NCBI GenBank assembly: GCA_018907035.1
Contig: JACCIC010000352.1
Span: forward strand, 77,001-141,000
Reading direction: 5' to 3'
Source: Sycobia sp. Sy_11
Taxonomy: Eukaryota > Arthropoda > Insecta > Hymenoptera > Epichrysomallidae
Length of the DNA stretch: 64,000 bases
Shown: positions 1-10,998 of the stretch, piece by piece
Numbering within the stretch: position 1 is the stretch's first letter
How the letters are laid out: every line of letters begins with the position of its first letter
Translations under genes and position numbers: made by a program
Notes under the pieces: model-generated
The model's database searches: none
What the model saw: the letters and a program-made list of their open reading frames with translations, nothing else
Told to the model about the DNA's origin: nothing

Positions 1-240
1 TTTCTTTTCTCTCGCCTTGCGCCCTTGTTTAATATCCAACAACACTCGTTCGTTTCCACTTTTCTTCTGCTTCTGCATCTTATAAATTCTATTCTCTGCT
101 TCTCTCTTACTCTTTTCTTATTCACTCCCCTTCTTTGGCTTTCTCTTTCTCTTTCTCACTCTCTCTCAGACTCCTTTTTTATAATTTTTCGTTTTTTCCT
201 TCGGTGTCCGAGGCGAGAAGGTTTCTCCGCGGATGGTTGT
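1..240. repeat. CT-rich low-complexity tract
   Basis: The plus strand is strongly pyrimidine-rich, with runs of tctctt and ctctct. Open frames here are leucine/serine/phenylalanine-rich products of base composition and show no domain. I see no gene. Confidence 0.7.
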
Positions 241-421
241 TACTCATCTGCCTGGTGATAATGAGTAAGCACCCAGAAGCTCCCAGAAGAGGACGCGCGA
301 AAGCACTGAGTACAACGCGCGATGGCGCGCGCGAGCACTTTAAGGTTTTTCTTACCGTGGATGGCGTGCGCCTCATCTTCGCTTGCTCACACGAACCGGC
401 GTGGGCGCCTTATTACTCATT

Positions 422-424
<3 letters not shown>

Positions 425-461
<37 letters not shown>
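425..461. repeat. (AT)n microsatellite
   Basis: About 18 uninterrupted AT dinucleotides. It is the first of many such tracts in the window; the others mostly lie at mobile-element boundaries. Confidence 0.95.
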
Positions 462-463
<2 letters not shown>

Positions 464-489
464 CTTGAGATTGTTTGTAAAGTAACTAC

Positions 490-2240
490 CTTTTTTGCGA
501 CCATTTTTTTAAATTTGCAAAAAGGCCTGTTAACTCAGCCAGACGGGTATTCATTATGTCATGAGAAATTGTAGGCGATCGGTCCAATAGGTTTGGCACT
601 TATAAAGAATATAAATACAGGTATGTATATATATATATATACATGTCACGCTTAGGCTAGTTTTAATATTTATCTTATTGCTTTGACGCTTGCCATTCTT
701 TTGTTCTTTTAGACATACATTTTCCTCTTCTTGCTTAAATTTAAATGCTATTCTTTACATATAAGATCTAATGTGATGTATTTATTAGTTCGAATTATGA
801 ACTGTATTTTAAAATTTGAACTTTTGAAATCAAATTTAAATCCCAGTTGGAAAGGGGGATGACAACGACAATACACAATGACCCATCTACTTAGCCCCCA
901 CTTCATTATAAAAACTTGAGGAGGTTTTGGAAAATTCATGTAAAATATTCTAAGTTTGAGCTGCTCTGAATTATATCAGTGTCAGATTTCTTTCAATAAT
1001 TGTTGAGAAACGACGAAAGTCTATAGTTCATCAAATTTTCTCATAAAAATAGTGTTTTTTTGAAAATATTTCTTTGTTTAAATTTAAATATTTATAAAAA
1101 TGAATAAATAAAAATACATATGTTTAATTTACGTGAGTGAGACAATTTCAATCCTTTGATATTTTTTTGTTCGTTAGATCGCCTTCAAAACTTCTCTGTT
1201 CTTATGAAGGATGTCGGAATTAAAAAAAAATCCGTTGGTATTTCTTGATAATTCTGAATATTTATAATATATTAATCATCAGAGTAGTACTAAATTTATC
1301 AACAGATAAATTATTATATCTTATAATTATAAAGTATCTCGAAAAAGTAAATAGAATATGATCGGATTTTGGAATGTCGAGCACAAAAACGATAGAATTT
1401 CATTACTTAAAAGTTTGAGTTCATACAAATATTTTGCAAAAACTTGTATCTGAAAATAAAGCGTGGTGACTGTATTATATAATTGAGTTAGAAGTATATT
1501 TATATGAAATCATTCTTTAACAAATGGCAAACCAATTTGAACTTGACATTTTATAATAGTATATAATTTTTTATAGCTTCCATACGTTGAAATGAATACC
1601 TATTTCAAAATTCGTAAATTTACTCTAACATGTCATACTTGAAATTTATTTAGTCGGAGTTTATAGATCGCATTTATTTCGAAATTATTCAGTTATATGT
1701 AACAAAGTGAATTAAAAAAAAAATATGCATTGCTAAAATTTTTAAACATTCATAATTTAATTGTTAAAATAATTGTAACATGCTCATCTTTAAACTGAAA
1801 TCATTTTTGGAAAAACTATTTTCATTTGATATTTTCATCTACAAAATGTACTTTTAAAAATGACGCGAATAGTAGATCTGAAGTTATCAAATATTTTCAA
1901 AATATGTAAGTTTTGTAGCGCGCAGCCCACGCTGCACTTCCGATTCCCGTACTAGTAGACAAATTAATTTTACAAATGATTGGATTAGCTAATTAAAAAA
2001 TTATAGATATTGAACATTTAGAGTATCGTCTGTGTTCTTCATTCGATTATCGCAAAAATCTATTTTATAAAGATATGGTTCCTATGTTAAATCAACAGGT
2101 TTCAGTTTGGTGCATACATATATTTAAAAATTTCATTATTTTGTAGTTTTATGTTTTTAACTATAAACATTTTTTTGAAATTCGCTTTCAAAGATTACAT
2201 AACAAATGTATATAAATGAACAAAGTTCGATATAGATGCG
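490..2240. other. AT-rich DNA with no gene seen
   Basis: Very AT-rich sequence with a short AT tract near 634-650. No open frame longer than about 60 codons looks coding, and I recognise no transposon end. It probably holds old, unrecognisable repeats or plain intergenic DNA. Confidence 0.6.
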
Positions 2241-2699
2241 ATTAATACAATTTGATAATCAATTTCAAGTATGAAGGTTTTAGAGCAAATCTACAAATTT
2301 TTTCAAAATTCATGTGTTTGGTTCTCACAGATGACAGACAGGCTAAAACTAACGGCAGCGACAGAGAGAGAGAGAGTGAGGGCCGGTGAAGTTCATCGTT
2401 GGAACGGTTGTTGTTATAAGCATAGAAAAACGGAAGAAGAAATGCATGCGCACATCTGGTAGAACTGTACGACTCACTGGCCTCTACGATTATGATTCTT
2501 CTCTTCCGCGTCACAAAAGGGTCGTCGTATGTCCTTTGGCTCGCCAGTTGTAAACATCCCTCCCATCTCCTATGGTACTGAGCGCTCGTTACTTACGAGA
2601 GAGGTCGAAAAAGTATTACTGCCTTGGCCTTTCGAGTGTTCAGACCTTGCTTCCTTTCTTTGACTGGTTTCCGTTTTTAAATTGGTGAAAGTCGTGCGT

Positions 2700-2975
2700 T
2701 CATAAGTGTGTGATTTGGTGTATAGCACGAGCAAGTTTGTGTGTGGCTCGACTAATTTTGATTGAATTAACGTGCGATTCATCGACGGCTGCCAATTCGC
2801 GACCAAGGTATTTGAGGTAATCAACCTTGGTGAAATCAGCCCCTGTGCTGGACTCATAGGATCTTCCGAAGCGGCGTCTGCGTTCACTAGCTGCCATTGA
2901 CAGCAAGGGCTGTCCCCGTGCCCAAGACATTGGGGCTATCAGGTACCTGAGGAAGCACTGCGGAAGGATCCTCAC
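2700..2975 (-). other. Unassigned open frame of balanced composition
   Basis: The block from about 2540 to 2990 has clearly higher GC than its surroundings. The minus strand is open for about 90 codons and gives a mixed-composition peptide (for example the run MSWARGQPLLSMAASE). I do not recognise a family. The plus strand of the same block has a plausible splice donor (accaag|gtattt near 2810), so it could instead be an exon or 5' UTR on that strand. An 8-bp inverted repeat (accaaggt/accttggt) sits inside it. It may be an exon, a retrocopy or transposon sequence. Confidence 0.2.
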
Positions 2976-3247
2976 GCCTTAGGCTTCACCTCCTTCTATG
3001 CCATCATATGATATGAATAGTTGTGTGGTAAGAGCTCTAGCGATGTTTGTGACCATTTGTATAAACTTCCGCCGATATTGTTTGTTCGATAGAAAAATTA
3101 TATTTTTTACTTGTTAATCTTTGCCTTTGTAATTGTATAATTCACGGCTTTTTCCTCCACTCATCAAGTGGAGGTTTTTTATGCCTTTCATATAATAAAT
3201 GTAAATTCTCTTTAATTAAATTATTTATCTTTCCACTCACGATTATA

Positions 3248-4258
3248 CGAAGTGTGTTCAAAAAGTAACGAGAATTTTTAAATTGCGCGGGTTTGGAGAG
3301 TGCGATTGTATAAAAATATTTTTCATTATGTTGACATGCATGTCCCTGAAGTAAGATAAAATTTTCAGCAATGTTCATTGCTTACTTTTTAAGTGGCAGT
3401 CGCTAACGTTAGAAGTGTTTTTTTGAACTCGGCGAGTTTCGTTTGTAAAAAAAATCGAGCAAAGAATTTGTATTCAATTTTGCGTAAAATATGAAATATT
3501 GTGTAGTGAAGTTTTTAAAATGTTAACAAAGGTATATAGTGAGTCTGCTATGAGTAAAGCAAGGATTTACGAGTGGTATAAGCGTTTCCAAGATGGCCGC
3601 GAAAACGTTGAAGATAATGAGAAGTGCGGTGAAATGTGAAGAATGCCCACTGTGTTCTTCGATTTTAATGGCATAGTGCATCATGAATTTTTGCCACAAG
3701 GTCAAACAATCAATAAGGAGTACTACCTACAAGTTAAACACCGTTTGTGTGAAGTATTCCGAAAAAACGCCCGGGTTTGTGGCAAAATAATTCATGACTT
3801 TTGCAACACGATAATGCACCTGATCACATTTCATTGCTTGTTCGTGAATTTTTGGCCAAAAATAAAACTTTATCGACGCCTCAACTTCCATATTTACCAG
3901 CTATGGCTCCACGTGATGTTTTCTACTTCCAAAAATAAAGAGAATATTAAAAGGTCGTCGTTTTAAGGTCGGCAGTAAAAGCGAAGCGCTGAAAGAGCTA
4001 AAAGTTATTACAAATATTAGAGAATATTAAAAGGTCGTCGTTTTAAGGTCGGCAGTAAAAGCGAAGCGCTGAAAGAGCTAAAAGTTATTACAAAGATTGA
4101 ATTACAAAAGTGTTTCGAGGATTGGTAAAAGCGTTGGCACAAGTGCATTATATCCGAGGGGGATTACTTTGAAGGGGACAAAATAGATATTGATAAATAA
4201 ATAAATATTTTTTTTATAATTTTTTTTAATAATTCTCGATATTTTTTAACACACCTCG
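3248..4258 (+). mobile_element. mariner (DD34D) transposon, degraded copy 1
   Basis: Terminal inverted repeats match: the left end begins cgaagtgtgttcaaaaagta and the right end, read in reverse complement, begins cgaggtgtgttaaaaaatat. Both ends are flanked by TA, the mariner target duplication. Inside are remnants of a transposase. The helix-turn-helix segment reads WYKRFQDGRENVED near 3575-3625. The catalytic-domain segment reads VFFDFNGIVHHEFLPQGQ and then NKEYYLQ from 3650, with the HHDNA and PPYSPDLAP regions blurred by frameshifts. Most of the middle of the transposase is missing, so the copy is non-autonomous. An exact 80-bp tandem duplication lies near its 3' end. A second copy starts at 63756. 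Confidence 0.88.
3941..4094 (+). repeat. 80-bp tandem duplication inside mariner copy 1
   Basis: The 74 bases at 3941-4014 recur exactly at 4021-4094, a period of 80. The unit covers the C-terminal transposase code (reading KGRRFKVGSKSEALKELKVI). Identity between the units shows the duplication is much younger than the element. Confidence 0.95.
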
Positions 4259-4260
4259 TA

Positions 4261-4955
4261 CAGTTCTAAAATTTTCTCATATTCTTTATTGTAATAAAAG
4301 TAAATATATAAACATCATGTGTGGCAATATGTTTAAAAAAAATTTTTTTCATCAAAATTGTAAAATAGGCCTTCATGGTATATCGGCAGGCTGTAAAAAA
4401 TCTACACGATTTTACAGTATCGAGTTATTTTCACGAAATTTGGACGATTACTGTAAAAGAATGGTGCATATATAGAGTTTTTGAAGACGATATTTTAACC
4501 GCGGTGCATTAAACAAAATTCACTTGAAATAACCAAATTTCCTGATTTAAATATACATATACTGAACAGTTAAAATATTAAAATCATATATAGAAACTGT
4601 ACGTGTAAATGTTGAAAATTATGGAAGCCTATAGAAAAAGAAAATTGTGACAACACAAATAAACGAATATATACAAGAATACTTTTATTAAACATTTTTT
4701 ATCCAGATCTAGCATTGATTATATCTGTATTTGATTGATAGAAACTATAGTGGCTTCATACTACAGCAAATTAAAAAATTATTTTGAATTTTTTATTTTT
4801 AACAGCATTTACAAATATATTTTAACTATTCCGGTTTAATATATATTAGTATAGATAGTACTATATTATTGAAGATTTAAATAACACGTTATTAAATTCT
4901 TTTCCAAGTTTCAATATCTCTGATTTATTAACATATATATATATACATACCTATA
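4261..4955. other. AT-rich DNA with no gene seen
   Basis: AT-rich filler between two mariner insertions, ending in a short AT tract at 4933-4946. I see no coding frame or repeat end. Confidence 0.6.
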
Positions 4956-7110
4956 TTAGGTGTACTACTTTGCTTCCGCCGTTTTTTACCCAATGTCGAG
5001 ACTTTACTGTAAAAAGCTGGATATATGATGATTAGACAATTAAGTAATGCGACCGATTTTATTTCTAGGCCTGTGGTAACACTGCGAACCTATAATTCCG
5101 CCACGGTAATAGTAGATCCCTACGCTCTCGATTGAGACTTTGACGATCCTTATACGATCATTTCTTCGCCAGTATTTTGTAACAATGTGCGAATACTGCA
5201 TGTCACGAAAATGGAGCAGAGAAATTTAGAGCAACGGTGCGCGATAAAATTTTGTGCGAAACTCGGCGAAATCGCGACAGAACTTATGAAAAAGTGTTTA
5301 AAGTTTATGGTAGTGCTACCCTGTTACGTAGTTTCGTGGTTTGGTGGCATTCCAATTTTAAAAAAGGTCATGAGAGCGTCAAAGACGAGGCGCAGCACGG
5401 AAGGCCAATTCAAGTGCGAACCGACGCAAATGCGCAGCGCGTTCGCGCCCTTGTTCGACAAGACCGGCGACCAACCAATTAAATGTTCGCTAATGAGTTG
5501 ACTGTTAATCAGGAAACAATTAGAAAGATTTTAACTGACTATTTCGCCATGAAAAAGCTGTGTGCGAAGATGGTACTGAAGAACCTTTCAGATGAGCAAA
5601 AGCCCACCGAATGAACATCGCTTAATATTATTTCGAGCAGGTTAATTGTGATTTTACTCTTCTCGATCGAGTTATTACTGGTGATAAAAGTTGGTTCTTT
5701 CAATATGACCCCGAAACTAAACGGCAAAGCCAACAGTGGCTGTTCCCATGAGCGTCATGGCCAAAGAAGGGGCTAGTGCCGAGATTGCGCAAGTCCGAAA
5801 TGAAAACCATATTCATTTGCTTCTTCGACAGCAAAGGGGTGGTTCACGAAGAGTTTGTACCATCTGGACAAACCGTACATCAAGTATTCTACCCTGCAAC
5901 TTTTTTCTATTCCCCTATTTAAAAAAATTTGTCAAAGGTTGACATTTTGACTCCTTTGAAGACATCCAAGAATCTGTGACGAGGGTATTCGGAGAGGTCC
6001 CACAAGCAGTATTCCAGAATTGTTACAAAAACTAAAAAACTCGCTGGAATAAGTGTATAAATGCGGGAGGGAACTACTTTAAAGAGGATTTCAGCGATAT
6101 ACTTTAATTTTTAAATATACTTGATTTGTTCATTTTGTCGCATTACTTAATTGTCTGACCTCGTACATTTATAATTCAAGGTTTTGTCCATCGCTGATCA
6201 CTACTTTTTTCCATCCTTCGGGCAGCATATGAATCCCGTGTTGATAAAATTGTTCATCTTTTGAAGCGATCTACGAATCGATCCAATTTTTTACTTCTTC
6301 AGAAAATTGGAAGTGCTGGTCAGCTAGACTGTGTGCCATCGATCGAAATAAGCAATAATCTGTGGAAGTTACGTCTGGAGAATACGGTGGGTGGGGTAAA
6401 TCTTGCCATTTCAACGATTACAACTATGTCTTAACTACTTTCGAGTTTTTAACAACATGGGATCGAGCATTGTCATACTGTAAAATCAATTTTTCATGCC
6501 TATCGTTGTATTGCGGCCATTTGTCTTTCAATTCTTGCCTCAGACGCATTAATTGTGTTCGATAACGACCGCTTGCGATAATTTCAGTCGGTTTTAACAA
6601 CTCATAATACGACTCCGAGCTGGTCCCACTAAATACTGGGCATGACTTTGGAACCGTTAATATTCGGTTTGTTTAGTAAGCATGGCCGGGATATCTCCAC
6701 GATTTTCTGCGCTTAGGATTATCGTAATGAACCCATTTTTCGTTCCCAGTCTCAATCCAATGTAAAAATCCTTTCCGTCTTTGCCTTGCAAGCAGCTGTT
6801 CACAAGCAAACAAACGCCGTTCAAAATTTCTCGGCTTCAACTCGTATGGCATCGAATTTCCTTATTTTTGAATCATCCCCATGACTATCAGGCATTTTGA
6901 AATGGCTTGTTGCATCACTCTTAATGATCCTGCCAATTCTTGTTGCTTTTGACACGAGTCTTGATAAAGTAATACCTCCAATTCTTCATCTTCGAAAATC
7001 TGTCTTCCACCGCCATGCTGGTCTTGGACGTGAAAATCACCGTTCTTGAAACCTTGAAACCACTATCGGCAAGTTCTTTCAAGATGAATGTGAACCACAT
7101 CAAAGACGGC
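4956..7110 (-). mobile_element. mariner transposon, minus strand, interrupted by another mariner
   Basis: The transposase reads on the minus strand from about 7110 to 6170. Visible segments are the RFKNGDFHVQDQ helix-turn-helix region, FEDEELEVLLYQDSCQKQQE, a QLLARQRRKDFYIG region, KNGFITI, and a C-terminus reading KKLDR/WIASKD-like code then KVVISDGQNLEL. Stops and frameshifts are frequent. Its 3' terminal repeat is not at 6170 but across the inserted mariner, at 4956-4985 (ttaggtgtactactttgctt), preceded by TA. The 5' end is truncated or too diverged to find beyond about 7110. Confidence 0.75.
5026..6163 (+). mobile_element. mariner transposon nested in the preceding element
   Basis: The ends are inverted repeats of each other: agacaattaagtaatgcgac at 5033 and its complement at about 6138-6157. 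Each end is bordered by TA (5024-5025 and 6164-6165). Transposase code begins near 5209 (MEQRNLEQRCAIKFCAKLGE) and changes frame repeatedly: the DNA-binding part continues as VFKVYGSATLLRSF and HESVKDEAQHGRPIQVRTDA. Catalytic-domain remnants read QYDPETKRQSQQW and FFDSKGVVHEEFVPSGQT. The protein is broken by stops and frameshifts, so this is a dead copy. Insertion into the 3' UTR of an older mariner gives a relative age. Confidence 0.85.
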
Positions 7111-7980
7111 CAAGAACATCTACTGATGGGCTACATGCTCTATAAACTGATTCGCTTGGTATTAGGGTCGAAAGAAGCTCCCTAGAGCTATTCTGATTCC
7201 AGAGATCTATGTAGCAATTCTACCTTCGTCCTAAAATTTTGAATAGTAGAGTCGCAATTTTAGTTACGCGGCGCTCCGTTGAAGCCCCGCGGTCTCACTT
7301 TTCAATCTAAACGATGTCATAATCCTGGATGCGTGAGCTCTGATGTATTTGGGTGCTTCCCAAAGAACCTGGTGGCGAGTTGAACGACCAGGTGCCAAGG
7401 CCTGTTGAACTGAAACCATGAAGTAAAAAGCACCAGACAACGATCAAATATCAAATCAATATTTATAGTAAGTCGAAAATCAATCGAATATCATAAATTC
7501 CGACAATACTAAGTTGAAATTTGCAATAACTGGCAAATAGTACATAAGAAGTTGATGAGATTTTATATAAATAATTTTATTTTAATATATTTTATTTTTC
7601 AGTTTATATGTTAATCTGAAAGAAAAAAATTATAAAATATATATCTTTACATATATTATTTGAGTACATAAAAACATACACTATTAAATATATACAATTA
7701 GGACATGCAGCAATACAAAATATTTCTTTTCTTGTAGATTAATTTATTAGATTTGCTTGATATATTTAATGCATATCAATGGAAAAATGGACATACATTT
7801 TTTCTGGAGCTCTCTATTGATATAGCACTTGAATTTGCGTAATGTTGCTACCCTTTGACCATCTGTGCTCTCTCTTAAAGTATGCCTTGCACAATCAAAG
7901 GAAAATGAAATTCTTCACAAATAATAAAAGGGATTCATTTTATTCCTCGTGTTCAATCCTCATTTTTTTATGTTATTTAA
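7111..7980. other. Unassigned DNA, partly moderate GC
   Basis: 7150-7440 has higher GC and sounds like degraded coding or repeat sequence, but no frame stays open and I recognise nothing. 7440-7980 is AT-rich with no feature. Confidence 0.5.
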
Positions 7981-8090
7981 CGTCCCTCTATTTATACTTC
8001 CTAATACCGGTGCTAATCAGCAACATAGGTCTACGATGTGTTTGTAAACAAAGCAGATGTAAATTATTACAGCGGTGCTTGTGTCAAACG

Positions 8091-8168
8091 GTCGAGACCG
8101 GGATTTGAACTCGGATCATCAAGTTACTAGTCCTTTACTCTAGCGATCAAGTCATTATAGGCCTCGTT
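8091..8168 (-). repeat. tRNA-like sequence, probable SINE head or decayed tRNA-Thr
   Basis: Read on the minus strand, the block ends gagttcaaatcccggtctcg, which fits a tRNA T-arm and the RNA polymerase III B box (GGTTCGANTCC). Upstream is ggactagtaact, an anticodon-arm-like segment whose loop carries AGT (Thr). The D-arm and acceptor stem are poor, so it is not a working tRNA. A tRNA-derived SINE running on toward about 7960 on the minus strand would fit, but no poly(A) end or second copy was seen. Confidence 0.4.
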
Positions 8169-8170
8169 CG

Positions 8171-9240
8171 ATCCTCCTAATCTGTTTTTAAATTTATTAA
8201 AAAAAAGTAACATTTTAATAGCTATATAAATCTAGTTATTTTCTTTAGCTAAGATTGGCATATAAGAATATGCATCAAATCATTTTATAATATAATAATC
8301 ACATAGTATTGAGTAGTAAGTTAATTATTTTATATGAATTTTTTTTTCAACCCATATCAGTTCTCAAAATATTTTTCGTCGTAAATTAACATTATTATTT
8401 TAAACATAGAATAGTAAATTATACATTATTTTAATGTTATTTTAAACATCTAGTCATGAAATATATATTTAAGACTGAATAATATATAGTGCTTGCAGAA
8501 CTATGTTATTAGCACTCATTAATTTCAACGATACAAAACAATAGCTCAAATTACAATTACATATACCGACGAAAACCGTTGCCTGTCATTCTACTGACCA
8601 ACCCAAGGCGTTTCAGGACAAAATATATAAAAGTTAAAACTTATTATAATTAATTATATATTTTTTAACAATTCTTAAAAAATTTAGACAAATTGACCAT
8701 TAGCGATAAAATTTTAGAACCATTAAGTTAAAAACATCTGCTAATAAAATGAATTCTTCCAAAAACTTTAAATGCAATAAATGTTTATTTAAATTTGGAA
8801 AAAGCCATTTGCATTCAACAAACATATTTGTTTTAAACGTACTCTACTTTGACGTATGGTTTGATTTATGTGCTTTTCTTGAATGACAACACAGTTTTTA
8901 AACATGCGCTCTATAATGACATATTTTCTATCCAAATTATTGATACAATTAAAAGTTAAAAAAACATTGTATCTTTCCATACAACATTTTTCAGTGGGAT
9001 TATAAGTGTGCTTTTATATTTATGTTTTATATTTTAACTTGAGATATCATTATTTAGTATTTTAAATATTTATATACTGTCTTATGATAATATTTTTATT
9101 ATAAAATTTTTATATTTATTATAAAATATTTATTTTAATATATAGGAAAATGAGTATACTCGTGTGATGCGACTACCATTATGCAGCATTTCGTGAATCG
9201 GCTGCATGCGAAACTCTATCCAATAAGTGTTCACTGGTTT
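8171..9240. other. AT-rich DNA with no gene seen
   Basis: Very AT-rich, with short open frames only. No recognisable repeat end. Confidence 0.6.
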
Positions 9241-9257
9241 TTCTCGACTTTTTAATT

Positions 9258-9437
9258 GTGGAGGTTGGCTGCGTTCAAGCCAAATACTTAGGCTATTTAA
9301 TCATGATGGAAGGATTACTGCCGGAACCGAAGAAAACTCGGGCAATTTTTGGGCTCACAGTTCCCAAGGGACTGAAGCATACTCGAAGAGAATCTAATGA
9401 ACAGTCTTGGAAATATGCGTTACGAGTAACAGGCAAG
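9258..9437 (+). pseudogene. Gypsy-like pol fragment (end of reverse transcriptase)
   Basis: The frame reads VQAKYLGYLIMMEGLLPEPK and then KTRAIFGLTVPKGLK. This matches the well-known stretch after the RT active site of Ty3/Gypsy pol (a YLG-H/Y-I-x-EG pattern followed by P-x-P-x-K-x-x-A-I and VPK). Only about 45 codons survive. It is followed by a G-rich tract and a short LTR-like sequence, so the piece is probably the remnant of an internally deleted Gypsy element. Confidence 0.5.
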
Positions 9438-9453
9438 CCGGGGAAGGGGGGGC

Positions 9454-9592
9454 TGTAAAGATTGTTTATAGAGTATTGTGTTCGCGAGCGTAGAAATGCA
9501 ATCAAAATATAATAACTCGAAAGAAACATTCTGTCTCCTCGACTGCGGGCTCTTCGGTGATTTCCGAACTTTCGAAATTATAAACAGTGACA
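9454..9592 (+). mobile_element. Possible short LTR of the same Gypsy remnant
   Basis: A purine tract ending ggggaagggggggc lies just before tgtaaagattgtttatagag, as a polypurine tract precedes a 3' LTR. The block ends ...taaacagtgaca, giving TG...CA termini and about 139 bp. No second LTR copy or target duplication was found, so this rests on position and termini only. Confidence 0.4.
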
Positions 9593-9756
9593 ATACGAAA
9601 ATTTAAAGAAAAGAATTATATCATATTTATTGGTTTACTTAATATGCTATAAAATTATTTTAAAAAGTAAAATATTTGAATAAAAATCTTAATTATAAAC
9701 ACCTATTTTAATCGAGAAATCGTAAAATCCACCAGAAAGTTATAAAGTTAAGTCAG

Positions 9757-9800
9757 ATTTTATCTCTGAGAAAAGACGCTCCTTTGTCGGAGATAAAATT
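9757..9800. other. Hairpin with 12-bp arms
   Basis: ttttatctctga and tcggagataaaa are near-perfect complements around a loop of about 18 nt. No flanking U-tract or gene explains it. It lies in the same unassigned block as the triplicated hairpins at 10414. Confidence 0.5.
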
Positions 9801-10413
9801 AAAGATGTTTTAATGACGAGACGCTTCTCGAATTAATACATCTAGACTAATGTAGAGTAATAGAAAAGTGTAGATAAATCGTCAGGATAGAGAAATACAT
9901 ATTAATAAAGTGTTATAGGAAAAGGCGCGACGATTCCCCGAAATTCATTGTAACGAGACACGTCGAATGAAAATAATATATACCAGGGAAATAAATAAGG
10001 AATTAAAATTAATAGTGTGACATTCCTGTTTTCCTCGGGATAGCCTACGCGGTATTTTCCCAGGGTATTTTGAGAGGGGAGAAGTTTTTCAGGATCGGAC
10101 GGCGGATAAGAAAAATAATTATACTAGAACACAGTATATTTTTATATAAAAATAATAACGAAGCATTTATTCATACAACCCCTTTCTATTTACAAGGTGT
10201 TTTGAAACAGATAAATTATAACAAAATAATTAATAAGAAAGTAATTTTTAAACTAGATCTATATATATATAATTCTTAAACTAATTTTGCGTTATTTTCC
10301 GCGATGTCTATCATATCCGGCGCTATTTACCGCACGGATGCCCGGTGTTATTTTCCACGCGGGGAAGTAACGAAACGTGACAGGTAGATTCTAAAAATAG
10401 GATAGAACAAGGT
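9800..10413. other. Unassigned DNA between LTR remnant and hairpin repeats
   Basis: Mixed composition with no credible coding frame. Segments near 9910-9960 and 10020-10070 are GC-richer and could be decayed element sequence. Confidence 0.4.
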
Positions 10414-10614
10414 AAGCTTAACTCCGCTGGTCTTTTGAGGAGTGCCTCGCAACCAGGATCAAGAGCTAAAGGGAAGATTACTAGTCTGGATAAGTAAACT
10501 GCTGGTCTTTTGAGGAGCGCCTCGCAACCAGGATTACGTTTACTTAGGAAAGGTAAAATTATTAGCCGCCTGTCTATTGAGGAGCGCCTCGCAACAGAGA
10601 TCAAGCTAATAATT
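10414..10614 (+). repeat. Three tandem hairpin modules, about 70-75 bp apart
   Basis: A core reading ttgaggagcgcctcgcaac, or one base different, occurs at about 10434, 10509 and 10577. In each unit gagg pairs with cctc across a 4-base loop. Flanking arms pair as ctggt/accag in units 1 and 2 and as ctgt/acag in unit 3, a matched change on both sides. The outer stems have unrelated sequences yet pair: aagtaaac/gtttactt in unit 2 (10492-10499 with 10538-10545) and aattattagc/gctaataatt in unit 3 (10557-10566 with 10605-10614). Unit 1 has only a weak 5-bp outer stem. I know no family with this layout. Confidence 0.8.
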
Positions 10615-10869
10615 TCGGACAGGATTTTCAAGAAGGAGTTTATTGAGCTCTGGATAAATTTTAGCTCCGGGGAAAGGTCATGTGAATAAACTTCGGGGCA
10701 GTTGGTTCACCGGGCGAACTCCAGATTTTGCCTTTTTCAGGCCCTTTTATATCGAAATAATCAGATAATTCCGTCACCACTCGTTTCATTTCGGACGAAG
10801 CGCCGAATTATAATAATTATATAATAATAATACTAATAATTATAATCATAATAATAATAATTAGTAATA

Positions 10870-10951
10870 ATCATAATACTTATTGTTTATATTTGCAGCC
10901 GCTGTGCTGCGTACAGTAATTGTCTACACGTATACTAGTGTATACGTACAT

Positions 10952-10998
<47 letters not shown>

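Noticed and set aside
10434..10455. Hammerhead-type ribozyme in the triplicated motif
   Set aside because: Only part of the CUGAUGA/GAAA core is matched, and just two helices, not a three-way junction, can form.
10323..10631. Minus-strand 102-codon frame over the hairpin repeats with repeated CEALLKRPA peptides
   Set aside because: The peptide repetition follows from the DNA repeat. The third unit breaks the pattern, and the structure explains the conservation better than coding.
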